A DNA stretch of 64,000 bases from Arcobacter iocasae (GTDB lineage Bacteria > Campylobacterota > Campylobacteria > Campylobacterales > Arcobacteraceae), in assembly GCF_042214795.1 (NCBI RefSeq), contig NZ_CP090177.1, positions 1,736,001 through 1,800,000 of the forward strand, read 5' to 3'. A model generated the notes under the pieces. It did no database searches, was not told the origin of the DNA, and was given only the letters and a program-made list of their open reading frames with translations. The position numbers and the translations under genes were made by a program. Positions 53,339-63,503 of the stretch are shown in pieces. How positions within the stretch are numbered: the stretch's first letter is position 1; every line of letters starts with the position of its first letter.

Positions 53339-53965
53339 ATGAGTTTTGAAAGCTCATTAACTTTTTTCTTAGTAATATTTATTTTTAGCATTACTCCAGG
53401 ACCTGGAGTTTTTGCTCTTTTGGCAAGAGGAATGACTCTTGGCACTAAACAATGTATTCCCTTAGCTTTTGGTATGTCTATAAGTGATATTATTTACTTA
53501 ATCTTCGCATGCCTAGGATTAGCAACAATCGCACAAAATTATGCTTTATTGTTTGAATTTATAAGAATAGCTGGAGCACTTTATCTGTTTTATTTGGGTT
53601 ATAAGATGTTTACCACACCTATTAAAATTGAAACTGTTTCAAAAGATAAAGCAGCTAAAAAAGATTTTTTCTTAGGCTTTATACAAGGCTTTTTAATCTC
53701 AGCTTCTAATCCAAAAGTTATACTATTTTATATAGCTTTTTTACCAACATTTTTAGATATAAAATCCCTAAGTGCTTATGACATTTTTTTAGCTTCTGCT
53801 TTAGCATTAGTTGCATTGATGATAGGATTAATGTTTGTATCAATTTTAGCAGCCCAAGCAAAACAAGTTTTAAAATCTCAAAAAGCATTAAAAAGATTAA
53901 ACTATACAGCTGGTTCAATTATGATTGCAGCTGGAAGTTTCTTATTATTTAATAGGCAAACATAA
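53339..53965 (+). CDS. LysE/RhtB-family amino acid exporter
   Basis: The 208-residue inner-membrane protein with about six helices has the family opening SITPGPGVFALLARGMTLG and SNPKVILFYIAFLPTF. Relatives export lysine, threonine, homoserine or related compounds; the substrate is not predictable, though thrB is 4 kb upstream. It shares one base with ribD. Confidence 0.88.
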   Translation: MSFESSLTFFLVIFIFSITPGPGVFALLARGMTLGTKQCIPLAFGMSISDIIYLIFACLGLATIAQNYALLFEFIRIAGALYLFYLGYKMFTTPIKIETVSKDKAAKKDFFLGFIQGFLISASNPKVILFYIAFLPTFLDIKSLSAYDIFLASALALVALMIGLMFVSILAAQAKQVLKSQKALKRLNYTAGSIMIAAGSFLLFNRQT

Positions 53966-54972
53966 TGGTAATAGACGATAAATTTTATATGAAACTTGCT
54001 ATTGATGAAGCATGGAAATATCAACTTCTAACTTACCCAAACCCAGCAGTTGGTTGTGTTGTTGTAAAAAATGGTGAGATTTTAGCCATAGAAGCTCACA
54101 AAGAAGCAGGAATGCCTCACGCAGAAGTAAATGCCCTAAAAGCTGCATATTTAAAAAAACATGCAAATGATACCTTAAAGATAAAAAAGAGTTCCCATGA
54201 GATTCATGAGTATTTATTAAAAAATCATAATAACTTTTTTAATGATTGTGAAATTTATGTAACCTTAGAACCATGTAATCATATAGGTAAAACCCCCTCA
54301 TGTGCAAAGCTATTAAAAGAGTTAAAACCAAAAAGAGTAATTATAGCTCATGAGGATACAAACAAACAAGCCTCAGGAGGCATACAAACCCTAGAAAGTG
54401 TAAATATAGACATAACACTAGATTGTATGAAAAAAGAAGCCTATGACCTTCTATATCCTTTTATAAAGTGGAGCAGTGGAACATTTATATTTTATAAAAT
54501 GGCACAAACCCTAAATGGCTGTATAGATGGAAAAGTATCATCAACTATGGCACAACTTTATGTACATACACTAAGAGATAAAATAGACCTAATGCTAATA
54601 GGTGGAAATACAGTAAGAACAGATAAACCAACCCTAGATGCAAGATACATAGCTGGACGAGCCCCAAATGTAATGATTTATAGTAAAAATAAAATCTTCG
54701 ATAATAATATCCCCTTATTTAAAGTACCAAATAGAGAAGTAATAATAAGTGATGATTTATTTAAACTACTAGATTATAAGTTTGTAATGGTAGAAGGAAT
54801 CTATAACTTAATGAATATCCTAAAAGAAAGAATTGACTATATGATACTTTTAGTTAGCCCAAAAATCAGAAATGGAATCAATGCCCTAAATGAAATAGAC
54901 ATGGACTTCGAAATAGTACATGAGAACTATATATGTGAAGAAAAAATAGTTTTTCTAAAAAGAAAGAATTAA
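53965..54972 (+). CDS. ribD: Bifunctional riboflavin biosynthesis deaminase/reductase
   Basis: The 335-residue protein has an N-terminal deaminase with zinc motifs HAEVN (about 51-55) and EPCNHIGKTPSC, and a C-terminal reductase domain with IGGNTVRTDKPTLDAR. Together they perform two successive steps from the GTP cyclohydrolase II product. The start is ATG, one base inside the exporter gene. No FMN riboswitch is seen upstream. Confidence 0.93.
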   Translation: MVIDDKFYMKLAIDEAWKYQLLTYPNPAVGCVVVKNGEILAIEAHKEAGMPHAEVNALKAAYLKKHANDTLKIKKSSHEIHEYLLKNHNNFFNDCEIYVTLEPCNHIGKTPSCAKLLKELKPKRVIIAHEDTNKQASGGIQTLESVNIDITLDCMKKEAYDLLYPFIKWSSGTFIFYKMAQTLNGCIDGKVSSTMAQLYVHTLRDKIDLMLIGGNTVRTDKPTLDARYIAGRAPNVMIYSKNKIFDNNIPLFKVPNREVIISDDLFKLLDYKFVMVEGIYNLMNILKERIDYMILLVSPKIRNGINALNEIDMDFEIVHENYICEEKIVFLKRKN

Positions 54973-54998
54973 ACAAATTTTATCAAACTGAAGAAAAG

Positions 54999-55032
54999 AA
55001 ATCTCTATCGCAGTTTATAGCGATAAAGATTT
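54999..55032. terminator. Bidirectional terminator between ribD and efp
   Basis: AAATCT-C-TATCGC pairs with GCGATA-A-AGATTT (12 bp with one C/A mismatch, 8-nt loop), followed by GTATTTTTATTTT on the plus strand. It lies in the gap between convergent genes. Confidence 0.8.
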
Positions 55033-55038
55033 GTATTT

Positions 55039-55602
55039 TTATTTTACTTTTTCTATGTACTCACCGATTCTTGTGTCACATTTAATAATGTCACCTTCTA
55101 CTAAGTGAAATGGAATTTGTACAACTGCACCTGATTCCAGAGTTGCAGGTTTTTTACCACCTTGAGAATCACCTTTAAAGTTAGGTGGAGTATCTACAAT
55201 TTTAAGTTCAACTGTCATTGGTGGTTCAACTGTGATTGCACTTCCATTGAAGAACATCATATCACAACTCATACCATCAATAATCCAATCAAAAGCTTCT
55301 CCAACTTGGTCATAAGTTAAACCAATTTGTTCGTAAGTATTGTTATCCATAAATTGAAGTAATTCACCATCATCATATAAAAACTGCATAGTTTTTTGTT
55401 GTAAATCTGGAGTTTCACATTTATCACCAGCATGGAAAGTTTTTTCAATAACTTTTCCATTTAAAAAAGATTTGATTTTACATCTTACAAATGCTGCACC
55501 TTTTCCAGGCTTAACATGTTGATATTCAGTAATTTTGTAAGGGATTCCATCAAGTTGGATTTTCATTCCCTTTTTTAATTCACTCATTCCTATATTTGCC
55601 AA
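55039..55602 (-). CDS. efp: Elongation factor P
   Basis: The 187-residue three-domain protein relieves ribosome stalling at proline runs. The domain I loop HVKPGKGAAFVRCKIK carries the lysine that is modified in many species. It follows serA by 12 nt on the minus strand. No epmA/epmB-type modification gene is in the window. Confidence 0.96.
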   Translation of the reverse strand: MANIGMSELKKGMKIQLDGIPYKITEYQHVKPGKGAAFVRCKIKSFLNGKVIEKTFHAGDKCETPDLQQKTMQFLYDDGELLQFMDNNTYEQIGLTYDQVGEAFDWIIDGMSCDMMFFNGSAITVEPPMTVELKIVDTPPNFKGDSQGGKKPATLESGAVVQIPFHLVEGDIIKCDTRIGEYIEKVK

Positions 55603-55614
55603 AGTTACCCCTTA

Positions 55615-57198
55615 TTAAATTTCTACATAAGAAACTGAAATTGCAGCTTCTAAGTTTTCTAATTGTTTTAAAACATCGTGAGAAACAAAAGTATCAACTA
55701 ATATAACAGCCAATGCAGAATCTTTTCCACGAGATAATCTAAAGTCAGCGATATTGATATTGTTATCACCTAAAGTTTTTCCAACTGTTCCAATTACTCC
55801 TGGGATATCAGAATTTCTTAAAAATATCATATTCCCTTTTGGAGCAATATCAAATACGAAGCCATTAACTTCTACTATTCTTTGAACATCTTCATCAAAT
55901 ACAGTTCCTGAAATAGTATTAACACCTTTTTCAGTAGTGATTTTTACAGTTACTTTATTGCTATAGCCACTGCCATTTACGATTTCGCAAGTATCAACTT
56001 TGATGCCTTTTTCTTCAGCCCAAAATTTTGCATTTACATAATTAACTTCATCACCACCAGCAACTTTTAAAGCACCAACAGTTGCAAAAGTTAAAAGTGA
56101 ATCTAAGTACTCTTTGATTTCACCTTGTCCACTAACAGTTATTGATCTAATAGCGCTTTTGTCAGTTTGTGCACTTAAGAATGCAATTTTTTGAGTTAAT
56201 TCAATATATGGTTTTACAAAAGAAGGAATTTTGCTTTCATCTATTGGAAGGTTTAGAGCATTTGGGTATGAAATACCTCTTGCTGACTCAATTGCATTTC
56301 TTGCAGCTTGAACTGCTATTTCTTTTTGTGATTCTCTAGTATTTGCACCTAAATGTGCAGTTACAGTTATATTTGGTAAATCTAATAATGGATTATTTAT
56401 TGCTGGCTCTTTTTTGAAAACATCAATTCCTGCCATTGCAATTTTACCTGATTTTAGGTTGTTAAATAATGCTTCTTCATTATATAATCCACCTCTTGCA
56501 CAGTTGATTAGAATTACTCCATCTTTCATCTTAGCAATTTCAGCTTCACCAATCATATCAATTGTTTCTTGATTTTTTGGTGTATGTATAGTAATAATGT
56601 CACAAGCTAAAATATCATCAAAGTTTGTAGTGTATTTAATACCTAAATCAGTCGCTTTTGTTGAAGGGATATAAGGGTCATAAGTAACTACATCCATCTC
56701 AAATGATTTTGCTCTAAGGGCTACTCTATGTCCTATATTTCCAAAACCAATAACACCTAGTTTTTTACCAAATAGTTCATTACCATACCAATCTTCTCTT
56801 TTCCATACTCTCTCATTTTTTAATTGATTGTGAGCATATGGAAACTTTCTCATACAAGAAAGCATGTGTGTCATTGTAAGTTCAACTGCTGCTATAGTAT
56901 TTGCAGTTGGAACATTCATAGCAATAATACCTCTTTTGCTACAACCTTCCATATCTACATTATCATAACCAACACCAGCTCTTATAATAGCTTTTAAGTT
57001 TACTGCTGCATTTAAGAATTTCTCATCAACATCAGTTGAAGATCTTGTAATTGCGATGTCAGCATCTTTAATTACATCTAATAATGCAGTTTTATCAATA
57101 TCAGCTGCAAAAACATAATTAATGTCTTCAGCAGCTTTAAGTATATTTAGTCCATTTTCATGGATATGATCACAAACTACAATTGTATGTTTACTCAT
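55615..57198 (-). CDS. serA: D-3-phosphoglycerate dehydrogenase
   Basis: The 527-residue enzyme is the long form with an intervening domain and a C-terminal ACT domain (about 450-527, starting IFLRNSDIPGVIGTV) that usually binds serine for feedback inhibition. The NAD fold LGVIGFGNIGHRVA and the catalytic NCARGG and AHLGANTRES regions are intact. It lies 17 nt after rpsA. Confidence 0.95.
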   Translation of the reverse strand: MSKHTIVVCDHIHENGLNILKAAEDINYVFAADIDKTALLDVIKDADIAITRSSTDVDEKFLNAAVNLKAIIRAGVGYDNVDMEGCSKRGIIAMNVPTANTIAAVELTMTHMLSCMRKFPYAHNQLKNERVWKREDWYGNELFGKKLGVIGFGNIGHRVALRAKSFEMDVVTYDPYIPSTKATDLGIKYTTNFDDILACDIITIHTPKNQETIDMIGEAEIAKMKDGVILINCARGGLYNEEALFNNLKSGKIAMAGIDVFKKEPAINNPLLDLPNITVTAHLGANTRESQKEIAVQAARNAIESARGISYPNALNLPIDESKIPSFVKPYIELTQKIAFLSAQTDKSAIRSITVSGQGEIKEYLDSLLTFATVGALKVAGGDEVNYVNAKFWAEEKGIKVDTCEIVNGSGYSNKVTVKITTEKGVNTISGTVFDEDVQRIVEVNGFVFDIAPKGNMIFLRNSDIPGVIGTVGKTLGDNNINIADFRLSRGKDSALAVILVDTFVSHDVLKQLENLEAAISVSYVEI

Positions 57199-57215
57199 TC
57201 TTCTAAATCCTTGAA

Positions 57216-58868
57216 TTATTTCATTTGGTCTTTTAATAAATCACCTAAAGTCATAGACGAATCATCGTTTACAGATTTTAAGATTTCTCTTTCTTGTTGT
57301 TGTTCTAATCTTTTGATTGATAATCTAACTCTATTTCTATTAGTATCAATATTTACAACAACAGCTTCAATTTCTTTTCCAATTTCGATATTCTCAGCAG
57401 TAGTAGGAGCAAAATCTTCATTTCTAACTAATCCATCTAAATTGTCTTCAAGTTTAATGAATAATCCGAAATCTTTAAGATCTTTAATTGTTCCTTTAAC
57501 TATATCACCAATTTTATGAGTTGATTGAAAATTTTTAGCTGGAGAGTCTGTAATATCTTTGATTGATAATGAAATGTTTTCTTTTTCTCTATCAATTTTG
57601 ATAATTTTAACTTCAAGCTCATCACCTTTTTTATAAAGGTTTTTACATTTTGCATTACCTTCCCAAGAAGCTTCTTCGTTGTGTAATAACCCATCAACAT
57701 CACCTAGAGTAACAAATGCTCCAAATTCAGTTAAAGTTGCTACTTTACCAGTAACGATATCTCCAACTTTATGCTCTTTTGTAAATTTTGCAAAAGGTTT
57801 CTCTTGAAGATTTTTTAAAGATACTCTTAATCTTTTTTTATCAACATCTAATTCAATAACTTCAACATTAACTTCATCACCTAATGTTAATAAGTCTTTT
57901 GGATTTTTAAGATTTTTATTCCATGAAATTTCAGAGATATGTAATAAACCTTCAATATCATTTCCTAAGTCAACAAATGCACCATAAGATTCAAAGTTAG
58001 AAATAGTAACAGTAATAGTATCACCTACATCTAATTCGTCTCTGATTTCTTCCCAAGGGTTAGAAAGTGCAGCTTTAACTGATAATGATAAGTGTTGTTT
58101 AGTTTTGTCATAAGATAAAACTTTAACAGTAACTTCGTCACCTTCAGCATAATAATTAGATGGATTAACAGGACCTTTGTAAGAGATTTCATTGTAGTTT
58201 ACTAAACCATCAATTCCACCTAAATCTACAAACATTCCATAAGATGTGATTTTTTTGATTGTTCCATTGATTAGACCATCATTTTCTAAAAATTGTGCAA
58301 CTTTTGCATCTTTTTCTATTTTAGATTCTTCAATAAGTTTTTTTCTTGAAACTATGATTGAGTTTTGTGCTTCATTGATTTTTAAAACTTTCGCTTTAAC
58401 TTTTTTACCAAGTGCACCTTGAGCTTTTAAGTATGATTGAGCCATTGGCATGAAGTATTCACAGCCATTGTCATCTTCGATTATAAATCCACCTCTAGGT
58501 TTAATAGAGATAATTTTACCTTCAATTGTAACATTTTCTAAATCTTCAGTATGCTCTTTTACAAAAGCGTCAAATTTTTCTTTTTGTAAAACTTTTTTAT
58601 GAGAGATAGAAGGCTTTTCACCTCTAATACCAGTTAATATAACAGGGATTGTATCACCTACTTTATATTTAACTTCACCACCAATAGTTATTTCAGAGAT
58701 ATGTAGTCTTCCTTCAACTTTTTGACCAACATCAACAGAAACATTTTCACCAGAAATCTCAACAATAACACCATCAACTACAGAGTTGTTCTCTGCATTT
58801 TCGAAAGACTCATTAAGCATTTGCTCAAAGTCAAAGTCTTCACCAATTTCAATATCTTCGATACCCAT
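57216..58868 (-). CDS. rpsA: 30S ribosomal protein S1
   Basis: The 550-residue protein contains six S1 RNA-binding repeats, recognisable by the recurring GMFVDLGGIDGLV, GAFVDLGNDIEGLLH and GAFVTLGDVDGLLH type segments. The start at 58868 is chosen because GAAGGAAAAAT lies directly upstream; an ATG seven codons earlier (58889) has no ribosome site. Its acidic N-terminus (IEDIEIGEDFDFEQML) docks S1 on the ribosome in other species. Confidence 0.95.
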   Translation of the reverse strand: MGIEDIEIGEDFDFEQMLNESFENAENNSVVDGVIVEISGENVSVDVGQKVEGRLHISEITIGGEVKYKVGDTIPVILTGIRGEKPSISHKKVLQKEKFDAFVKEHTEDLENVTIEGKIISIKPRGGFIIEDDNGCEYFMPMAQSYLKAQGALGKKVKAKVLKINEAQNSIIVSRKKLIEESKIEKDAKVAQFLENDGLINGTIKKITSYGMFVDLGGIDGLVNYNEISYKGPVNPSNYYAEGDEVTVKVLSYDKTKQHLSLSVKAALSNPWEEIRDELDVGDTITVTISNFESYGAFVDLGNDIEGLLHISEISWNKNLKNPKDLLTLGDEVNVEVIELDVDKKRLRVSLKNLQEKPFAKFTKEHKVGDIVTGKVATLTEFGAFVTLGDVDGLLHNEEASWEGNAKCKNLYKKGDELEVKIIKIDREKENISLSIKDITDSPAKNFQSTHKIGDIVKGTIKDLKDFGLFIKLEDNLDGLVRNEDFAPTTAENIEIGKEIEAVVVNIDTNRNRVRLSIKRLEQQQEREILKSVNDDSSMTLGDLLKDQMK

Positions 58869-58952
58869 ATTTTTCCTTCGTATAACCATTATTTATAAAA
58901 TGCAGTGATTATATCGAAGATTGGCTTAAACAAGTTTAATTTTAAAATTTAG

Positions 58953-59786
58953 TTAATATGCTTCTACTTGGTTTACAACTTTTTGAATAACCCAATCAGG
59001 CGTTGAGGCACCCGCTGTTATGCCACAAAGCTTTTTGTCTTTAAACCATTGTGGGTCTAATTCTCTTTCATCTTCTAAAAGATAACTATCTATACAATTT
59101 TCTTTTGAGATGTTTAGTAGCTGTTTTGTATTTGAAGAGTTTTTCCCCCCAATTACAATCATAATATCTACTTCTTTTGATAATTCTCGAGCAGCATCTT
59201 GATTTTCAAATGTTGCATCACAAATTGTATTAAATACTCTTACTTCTTTATTTTTTGGAATTAAAGTATTTACTATTTCAAGATATTTTTCTTTTTTCTT
59301 TGTTGTTTGTGCAATTGTTGCAATTTTTGAGTATTTAAATTTAATATTATTTAAATCTTCTGGTTCTAGTATTACAAAAACATCATCTTGATCTTTTGCA
59401 TAAGATTGTACACCTAAAACTTCTGGATGGTCTTTATCTCCAAAAATAACAATAGAATACTCTTCTGCTGACATTTTTTTTACTATTTGTTGAGGAGTTG
59501 TAACAAATGGACAAGTTGCATTTATAACTTTTGCATCTTTTGCTTTTAAGTTTTTTAAATCAAACTTTGGAATTCCATGGGTTCTTATGATAATAGTATC
59601 ATTGTCTTTTACTTCATCTAAACTATTATAAAGTCCTACATTATAGTCATTTTTTAATCTATCTATTTCATTTGTATTATGAATCAAAGGACCCATTGTT
59701 GCTGAGTTTTTGTATTCTTCAGCTATTTTAATAGCTCTTTTAACTCCAAAACAAAATCCATAAGATGATGCTAATTTTACTTTCAT
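58953..59786 (-). CDS. ispH: 4-hydroxy-3-methylbut-2-enyl diphosphate reductase
   Basis: The 277-residue iron-sulfur enzyme makes isopentenyl and dimethylallyl diphosphate. The three cluster cysteines lie in YGFCFGVKRA (Cys12), NATCPFV and NTICDATFENQ, and the HGIPKFD and HPEVLGV histidines are present. It lies between aroA and rpsA, the usual Campylobacterota order. Confidence 0.96.
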   Translation of the reverse strand: MKVKLASSYGFCFGVKRAIKIAEEYKNSATMGPLIHNTNEIDRLKNDYNVGLYNSLDEVKDNDTIIIRTHGIPKFDLKNLKAKDAKVINATCPFVTTPQQIVKKMSAEEYSIVIFGDKDHPEVLGVQSYAKDQDDVFVILEPEDLNNIKFKYSKIATIAQTTKKKEKYLEIVNTLIPKNKEVRVFNTICDATFENQDAARELSKEVDIMIVIGGKNSSNTKQLLNISKENCIDSYLLEDERELDPQWFKDKKLCGITAGASTPDWVIQKVVNQVEAY

Positions 59787-59803
59787 AAATTGTCCTTAAA
59801 ATA

Positions 59804-59836
59804 GTCCCTATTTTTGAGGGACCTTTTCTTTTTTAA
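59804..59836 (+). terminator. Plus-strand terminator-like hairpin between aroA and ispH
   Basis: GTCCCT/AGGGAC with a 7-nt loop is followed on the plus strand by CTTTTCTTTTTT. Both neighbouring genes run on the minus strand, so it would stop antisense transcription coming from ispH, or simply form a leader hairpin 18 nt before the ispH start. Confidence 0.45.
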
Positions 59837-59903
59837 CTTCTTTTATAAAATAGCAAAACTACTTTAAAGAAGCAAATCCTAAAGAGGACAAGGAATTGTC
59901 TTT

Positions 59904-61184
59904 TTAGGCTTTTAGTGTGTCTAATATTTCTTTGAAGTTTGGGAATGATGTTAAAATACAATCTACATCTTGGATTTGCATACCTGAATTTAATCCAGCT
60001 ATTGCAAAACTCATTGCAATTCTATGGTCACCATGAGAATTTATTGTTGCTTTTTTTAACTTTCCACCAGTTATTTCATATCCATCTTCAAATTCTGTGT
60101 AATTTACTCCACAAAGTTTTAGATTATTTACAACTGAGCTTATTCTATCACTCTCTTTTACTCTTAATTCTTTTGCATTTGATACTTTTGATTTCCCACT
60201 TGCTAAACTCATAGCAATACTAAGCGCTGGAAGCTCATCAATAAGCCATGAAATGTTTTCACTAACATCTACACCATTTAACTCATTTGCAGATACTACA
60301 ATGTCTCCCATAGGTTCATAGACATTCTCTTTTTCGATAAATTCAACATCTGCACCCATTCTTTTTAAAACTACATAGGCTTCTGTTCTTGTAGGGTTTA
60401 ATGTCACATTTTTAATTGTTACTTTTGCATTTGGAGTAATAGCAGCTGCAACTGCAAAGAAAAATGCAGAACTAGGATCTGTAGGAACTGTTATATTCAA
60501 AGGTTTTAAAGGTGAAGTTAAAGGATGAATATTTATAAATCCTTCATTATCAGTTTCTACTTTTGCACCCATTCCTTTTAACATTCTTTCCGTATGATCT
60601 CTTGTAAGTTCATTTTCTTTATATTTAGAAACTCCATTTGCCCTTAGAGCTGCAAGTATCATTGCTGATTTTACTTGTGCAGAATCTACAGGTGAGTGAT
60701 AAGTAAATGCTTTTAATTCTTTTACACCTCTTATAAAAAGTGGGGCTTTATTGCCATCTTCTCTACCATCAATTTTAGCTCCAATGCTTCTAAGTGGATT
60801 GGCAACTCTTTTCATAGGTCTTGAGTGAAGATATTTATCTCCTACAAGGGTAAATGCACCATCAATAGATGCTAAAAAACCACAAAAAAGTCTCATGGCA
60901 GTTCCAGAATTCCCACAATCAAGTACATTAGCAGGTTCCCTTAAAGTACCTTTTGGAGTAATTGTTACTGTTGAACCATCTCTTTTAATCTCTGCCCCCA
61001 ATTGCTCTACAATTGAAAGAGTGTTTAGGGTATCTTCTGCTGTTAAAAAGTTTTTGATGTGTGATGTTTCACTACTTAAAAGTGAAAACATTGCACATCT
61101 ATGAGAGATAGATTTATCACTTGCAATATTATCAATAACGATATTAAATGGTTTTTTTAAAGCATCTATACTAAAGCTTTGCAT
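59904..61184 (-). CDS. aroA: 3-phosphoshikimate 1-carboxyvinyltransferase (EPSP synthase)
   Basis: The 426-residue enzyme of the shikimate pathway joins shikimate-3-phosphate and phosphoenolpyruvate. SDKSISHRCAMF, LDCGNSGTAMRLFCG, KESDRI and the C-terminal SHGDHRIAMSFA motifs are intact. It starts one base from the pheT stop. A short hairpin overlaps its stop codon (59881-59905) but lacks a clear minus-strand T-tract. Confidence 0.96.
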   Translation of the reverse strand: MQSFSIDALKKPFNIVIDNIASDKSISHRCAMFSLLSSETSHIKNFLTAEDTLNTLSIVEQLGAEIKRDGSTVTITPKGTLREPANVLDCGNSGTAMRLFCGFLASIDGAFTLVGDKYLHSRPMKRVANPLRSIGAKIDGREDGNKAPLFIRGVKELKAFTYHSPVDSAQVKSAMILAALRANGVSKYKENELTRDHTERMLKGMGAKVETDNEGFINIHPLTSPLKPLNITVPTDPSSAFFFAVAAAITPNAKVTIKNVTLNPTRTEAYVVLKRMGADVEFIEKENVYEPMGDIVVSANELNGVDVSENISWLIDELPALSIAMSLASGKSKVSNAKELRVKESDRISSVVNNLKLCGVNYTEFEDGYEITGGKLKKATINSHGDHRIAMSFAIAGLNSGMQIQDVDCILTSFPNFKEILDTLKA

Positions 61185-63503
61185 TTATCTTATTCCTATT
61201 CCTAATGCAGAATTTAATTTTTCTAAAATACTGTTCATAGTAGCATTGATATCATCTTCTTCAAGTGTTTTATCAAAACTTTGTAAAACAAATCTTATTG
61301 TTAAACTCTCTTTATCACCTAATTTTTCATCACTATATGTATCTACTAAATTAAATTGTTGGATTGTAGCATCTTCAATACTATTAATTACATTTCTTAT
61401 TTTTGAGTATGAAATATCTTTAGGTACAATTAAGCTTAAGTCTCTTTTTGAAGCTTGAAACTTAGAATATTCATTTGCTTTTATTAAATTATTTGCAATT
61501 TTGTCAAAATCAATTTCAGCAATAAAAGTATTAGGTAAGTCATAATCTTTTGCAACATTTGGATGAAGTTTTGAAATAAATCCGATTTTCTTATTATCAA
61601 CTATTATATTTGCATTTTGATATGGATGAACTAATAAATTATTGATTTCATTCATTGGCTCTAAATCAAATTTACCAATAGTATTAGCAACTTTTTTTGC
61701 AAATCCAAAAAACTCTATACTTGCTGGTTTACCATTATTTGTAAATGATTCATATTCACTATCACCACTAAAGATAAATGAAATTTTTTGTGATTCTTTT
61801 CTTTGATTATCAAATACTGTTCCAATTTCAAAGAAAGCTACTTTTTTGAATCCTTGTTTGAAGTTATTTGAACAAGCTTCAATGAGATTTGTTAATATTG
61901 TAGTTCTAAATGTATTTAATTCATTTACTATAGGATTTAAAATATCTAGTTTTTCATCTACAGTTTCAAGATTATATTTTTCAAGAGTTTCTTTACTTGT
62001 AAATACATATGTTAGGGTTTCAAAAAAACCATTTTCTATGGCTTTTGCTCTTACTTTATTTTTTTTAGTAATTTTACTTGATGCTTCATTTAATCTATTT
62101 ACTTCTTCGATTTGTAAAGGAGTTGATTCAATATTATCAATACCAACTATTCTTACAATCTCTTCAGTTATATCAGCAATATTTTTAATATCATGTCTAA
62201 ACAGTGGAACTTGAACAGATAATACACCTGAACCACCATCTTTAACCGTAAATCCTAAACCACTTAATATTTTTTCAATTTTTACTTTTGTAAAAGTTTT
62301 TCCAACAATTGAGCTAACTCTTTTAATACTTACATCTATTGATAGTCTCTCTTTATCTTCCGTAAATACTTCATATCCTCTATAAAGTTTTGCTCCAAAT
62401 TTTGAAATTAAAGTAGTAAAATACTCCATTCCTGATTCAATATTTGGCTCACTTCCTCTTGATGTTTTATAATAAACTTCTCCTGTTTTTATTTTTTTAT
62501 CAAATACATTTTTTGATAATTCTTCAGGATTATTATATGAAGCTTCTAAGATATAAGTTGTATCATCTTTATTTATAGCCTCATTTTTTATACTAATTGT
62601 GCTTAATTTTTCTTTTCCATAAACTTCATCAAAGCCATCTTTTGATTTTTTAATATGAAGAACAGATAAGTCATTTAAAGTATCACAATCAGCTTTTGCA
62701 TAAGCGTGCATTGTTACACCAGTAGCATGTGTTGCATAAGATAAAATATTTTCTATGTCACACTCTTTGTATAAATCTATAGTTGCAACTCTTAATTTAT
62801 ATAATATAGGAACTTTTAATTCTGTAAAATCTCCAGCTTTATAAATTAAAGATGATGAGATAGTACTATCACTTTCTATTTCAAGAAGTTGTCCTATTCC
62901 AATGTCATTGTATTCTAAGTTTTTTTCTTGTTCACATAAAGTTACACCATAACAAACACTTAACTCTCTTGCAACTCCATGAATACTTAAACAATCACCT
63001 CTATTAGCTGTTAATTCTATTTCGATGATATCATCATTGATAAGTCTATATTCATTTAGTTCTTTTCCAATAACTAACTCACCAATAGAATCATCAAGTT
63101 CTAGTATTCCATCATTTAATTTAGGTAGACCAATTTCAGTAGAAGAACAAATCATACCATTTGATTCAAGACCTCTTAGTTTTGCTTTTTTTATTTTAAA
63201 ATCAGCTCCAAGAACACATCCAACAGTAGCAACTGGTACATATTGACCAGCTGCTACATTTTTAGCTCCACAAACGATTTGTGTAACTTCACTACCTATG
63301 TTTACTTGACAAACTGATAGTTTATCAGCGTCTGGATGTTTTTCTTTTGATTCCACATATCCAATTACAACACCTGAAGGTATTCTAACTTTTTCTAATG
63401 AATCAACTTCTAAACCAATAGAGTTTAATTTTTTGCAAATATCATTTATATCAATTTTAGAGATGTCTATAAAATCTTCTAACCATCTTTTTGTAACTAT
63501 CAT
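61185..63503 (-). CDS. pheT: Phenylalanine-tRNA ligase beta subunit
   Basis: The 772-residue subunit has the N-terminal EMAP-II-like tRNA-binding domain (VVIGYVESKEKHPDADKLSVCQV), B3/B4 and B5 domains, and a C-terminal anticodon-binding domain (FQASKRDLSLIVPKDISYSKI). It forms an alpha2-beta2 enzyme with PheS and overlaps pheS by 4 bp. Confidence 0.96.
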   Translation of the reverse strand: MIVTKRWLEDFIDISKIDINDICKKLNSIGLEVDSLEKVRIPSGVVIGYVESKEKHPDADKLSVCQVNIGSEVTQIVCGAKNVAAGQYVPVATVGCVLGADFKIKKAKLRGLESNGMICSSTEIGLPKLNDGILELDDSIGELVIGKELNEYRLINDDIIEIELTANRGDCLSIHGVARELSVCYGVTLCEQEKNLEYNDIGIGQLLEIESDSTISSSLIYKAGDFTELKVPILYKLRVATIDLYKECDIENILSYATHATGVTMHAYAKADCDTLNDLSVLHIKKSKDGFDEVYGKEKLSTISIKNEAINKDDTTYILEASYNNPEELSKNVFDKKIKTGEVYYKTSRGSEPNIESGMEYFTTLISKFGAKLYRGYEVFTEDKERLSIDVSIKRVSSIVGKTFTKVKIEKILSGLGFTVKDGGSGVLSVQVPLFRHDIKNIADITEEIVRIVGIDNIESTPLQIEEVNRLNEASSKITKKNKVRAKAIENGFFETLTYVFTSKETLEKYNLETVDEKLDILNPIVNELNTFRTTILTNLIEACSNNFKQGFKKVAFFEIGTVFDNQRKESQKISFIFSGDSEYESFTNNGKPASIEFFGFAKKVANTIGKFDLEPMNEINNLLVHPYQNANIIVDNKKIGFISKLHPNVAKDYDLPNTFIAEIDFDKIANNLIKANEYSKFQASKRDLSLIVPKDISYSKIRNVINSIEDATIQQFNLVDTYSDEKLGDKESLTIRFVLQSFDKTLEEDDINATMNSILEKLNSALGIGIR

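Noticed and set aside
58869..58889. Earlier ATG for rpsA adding 7 residues
   Set aside because: The downstream ATG has a good ribosome site and the typical acidic S1 N-terminus; the upstream one has none.
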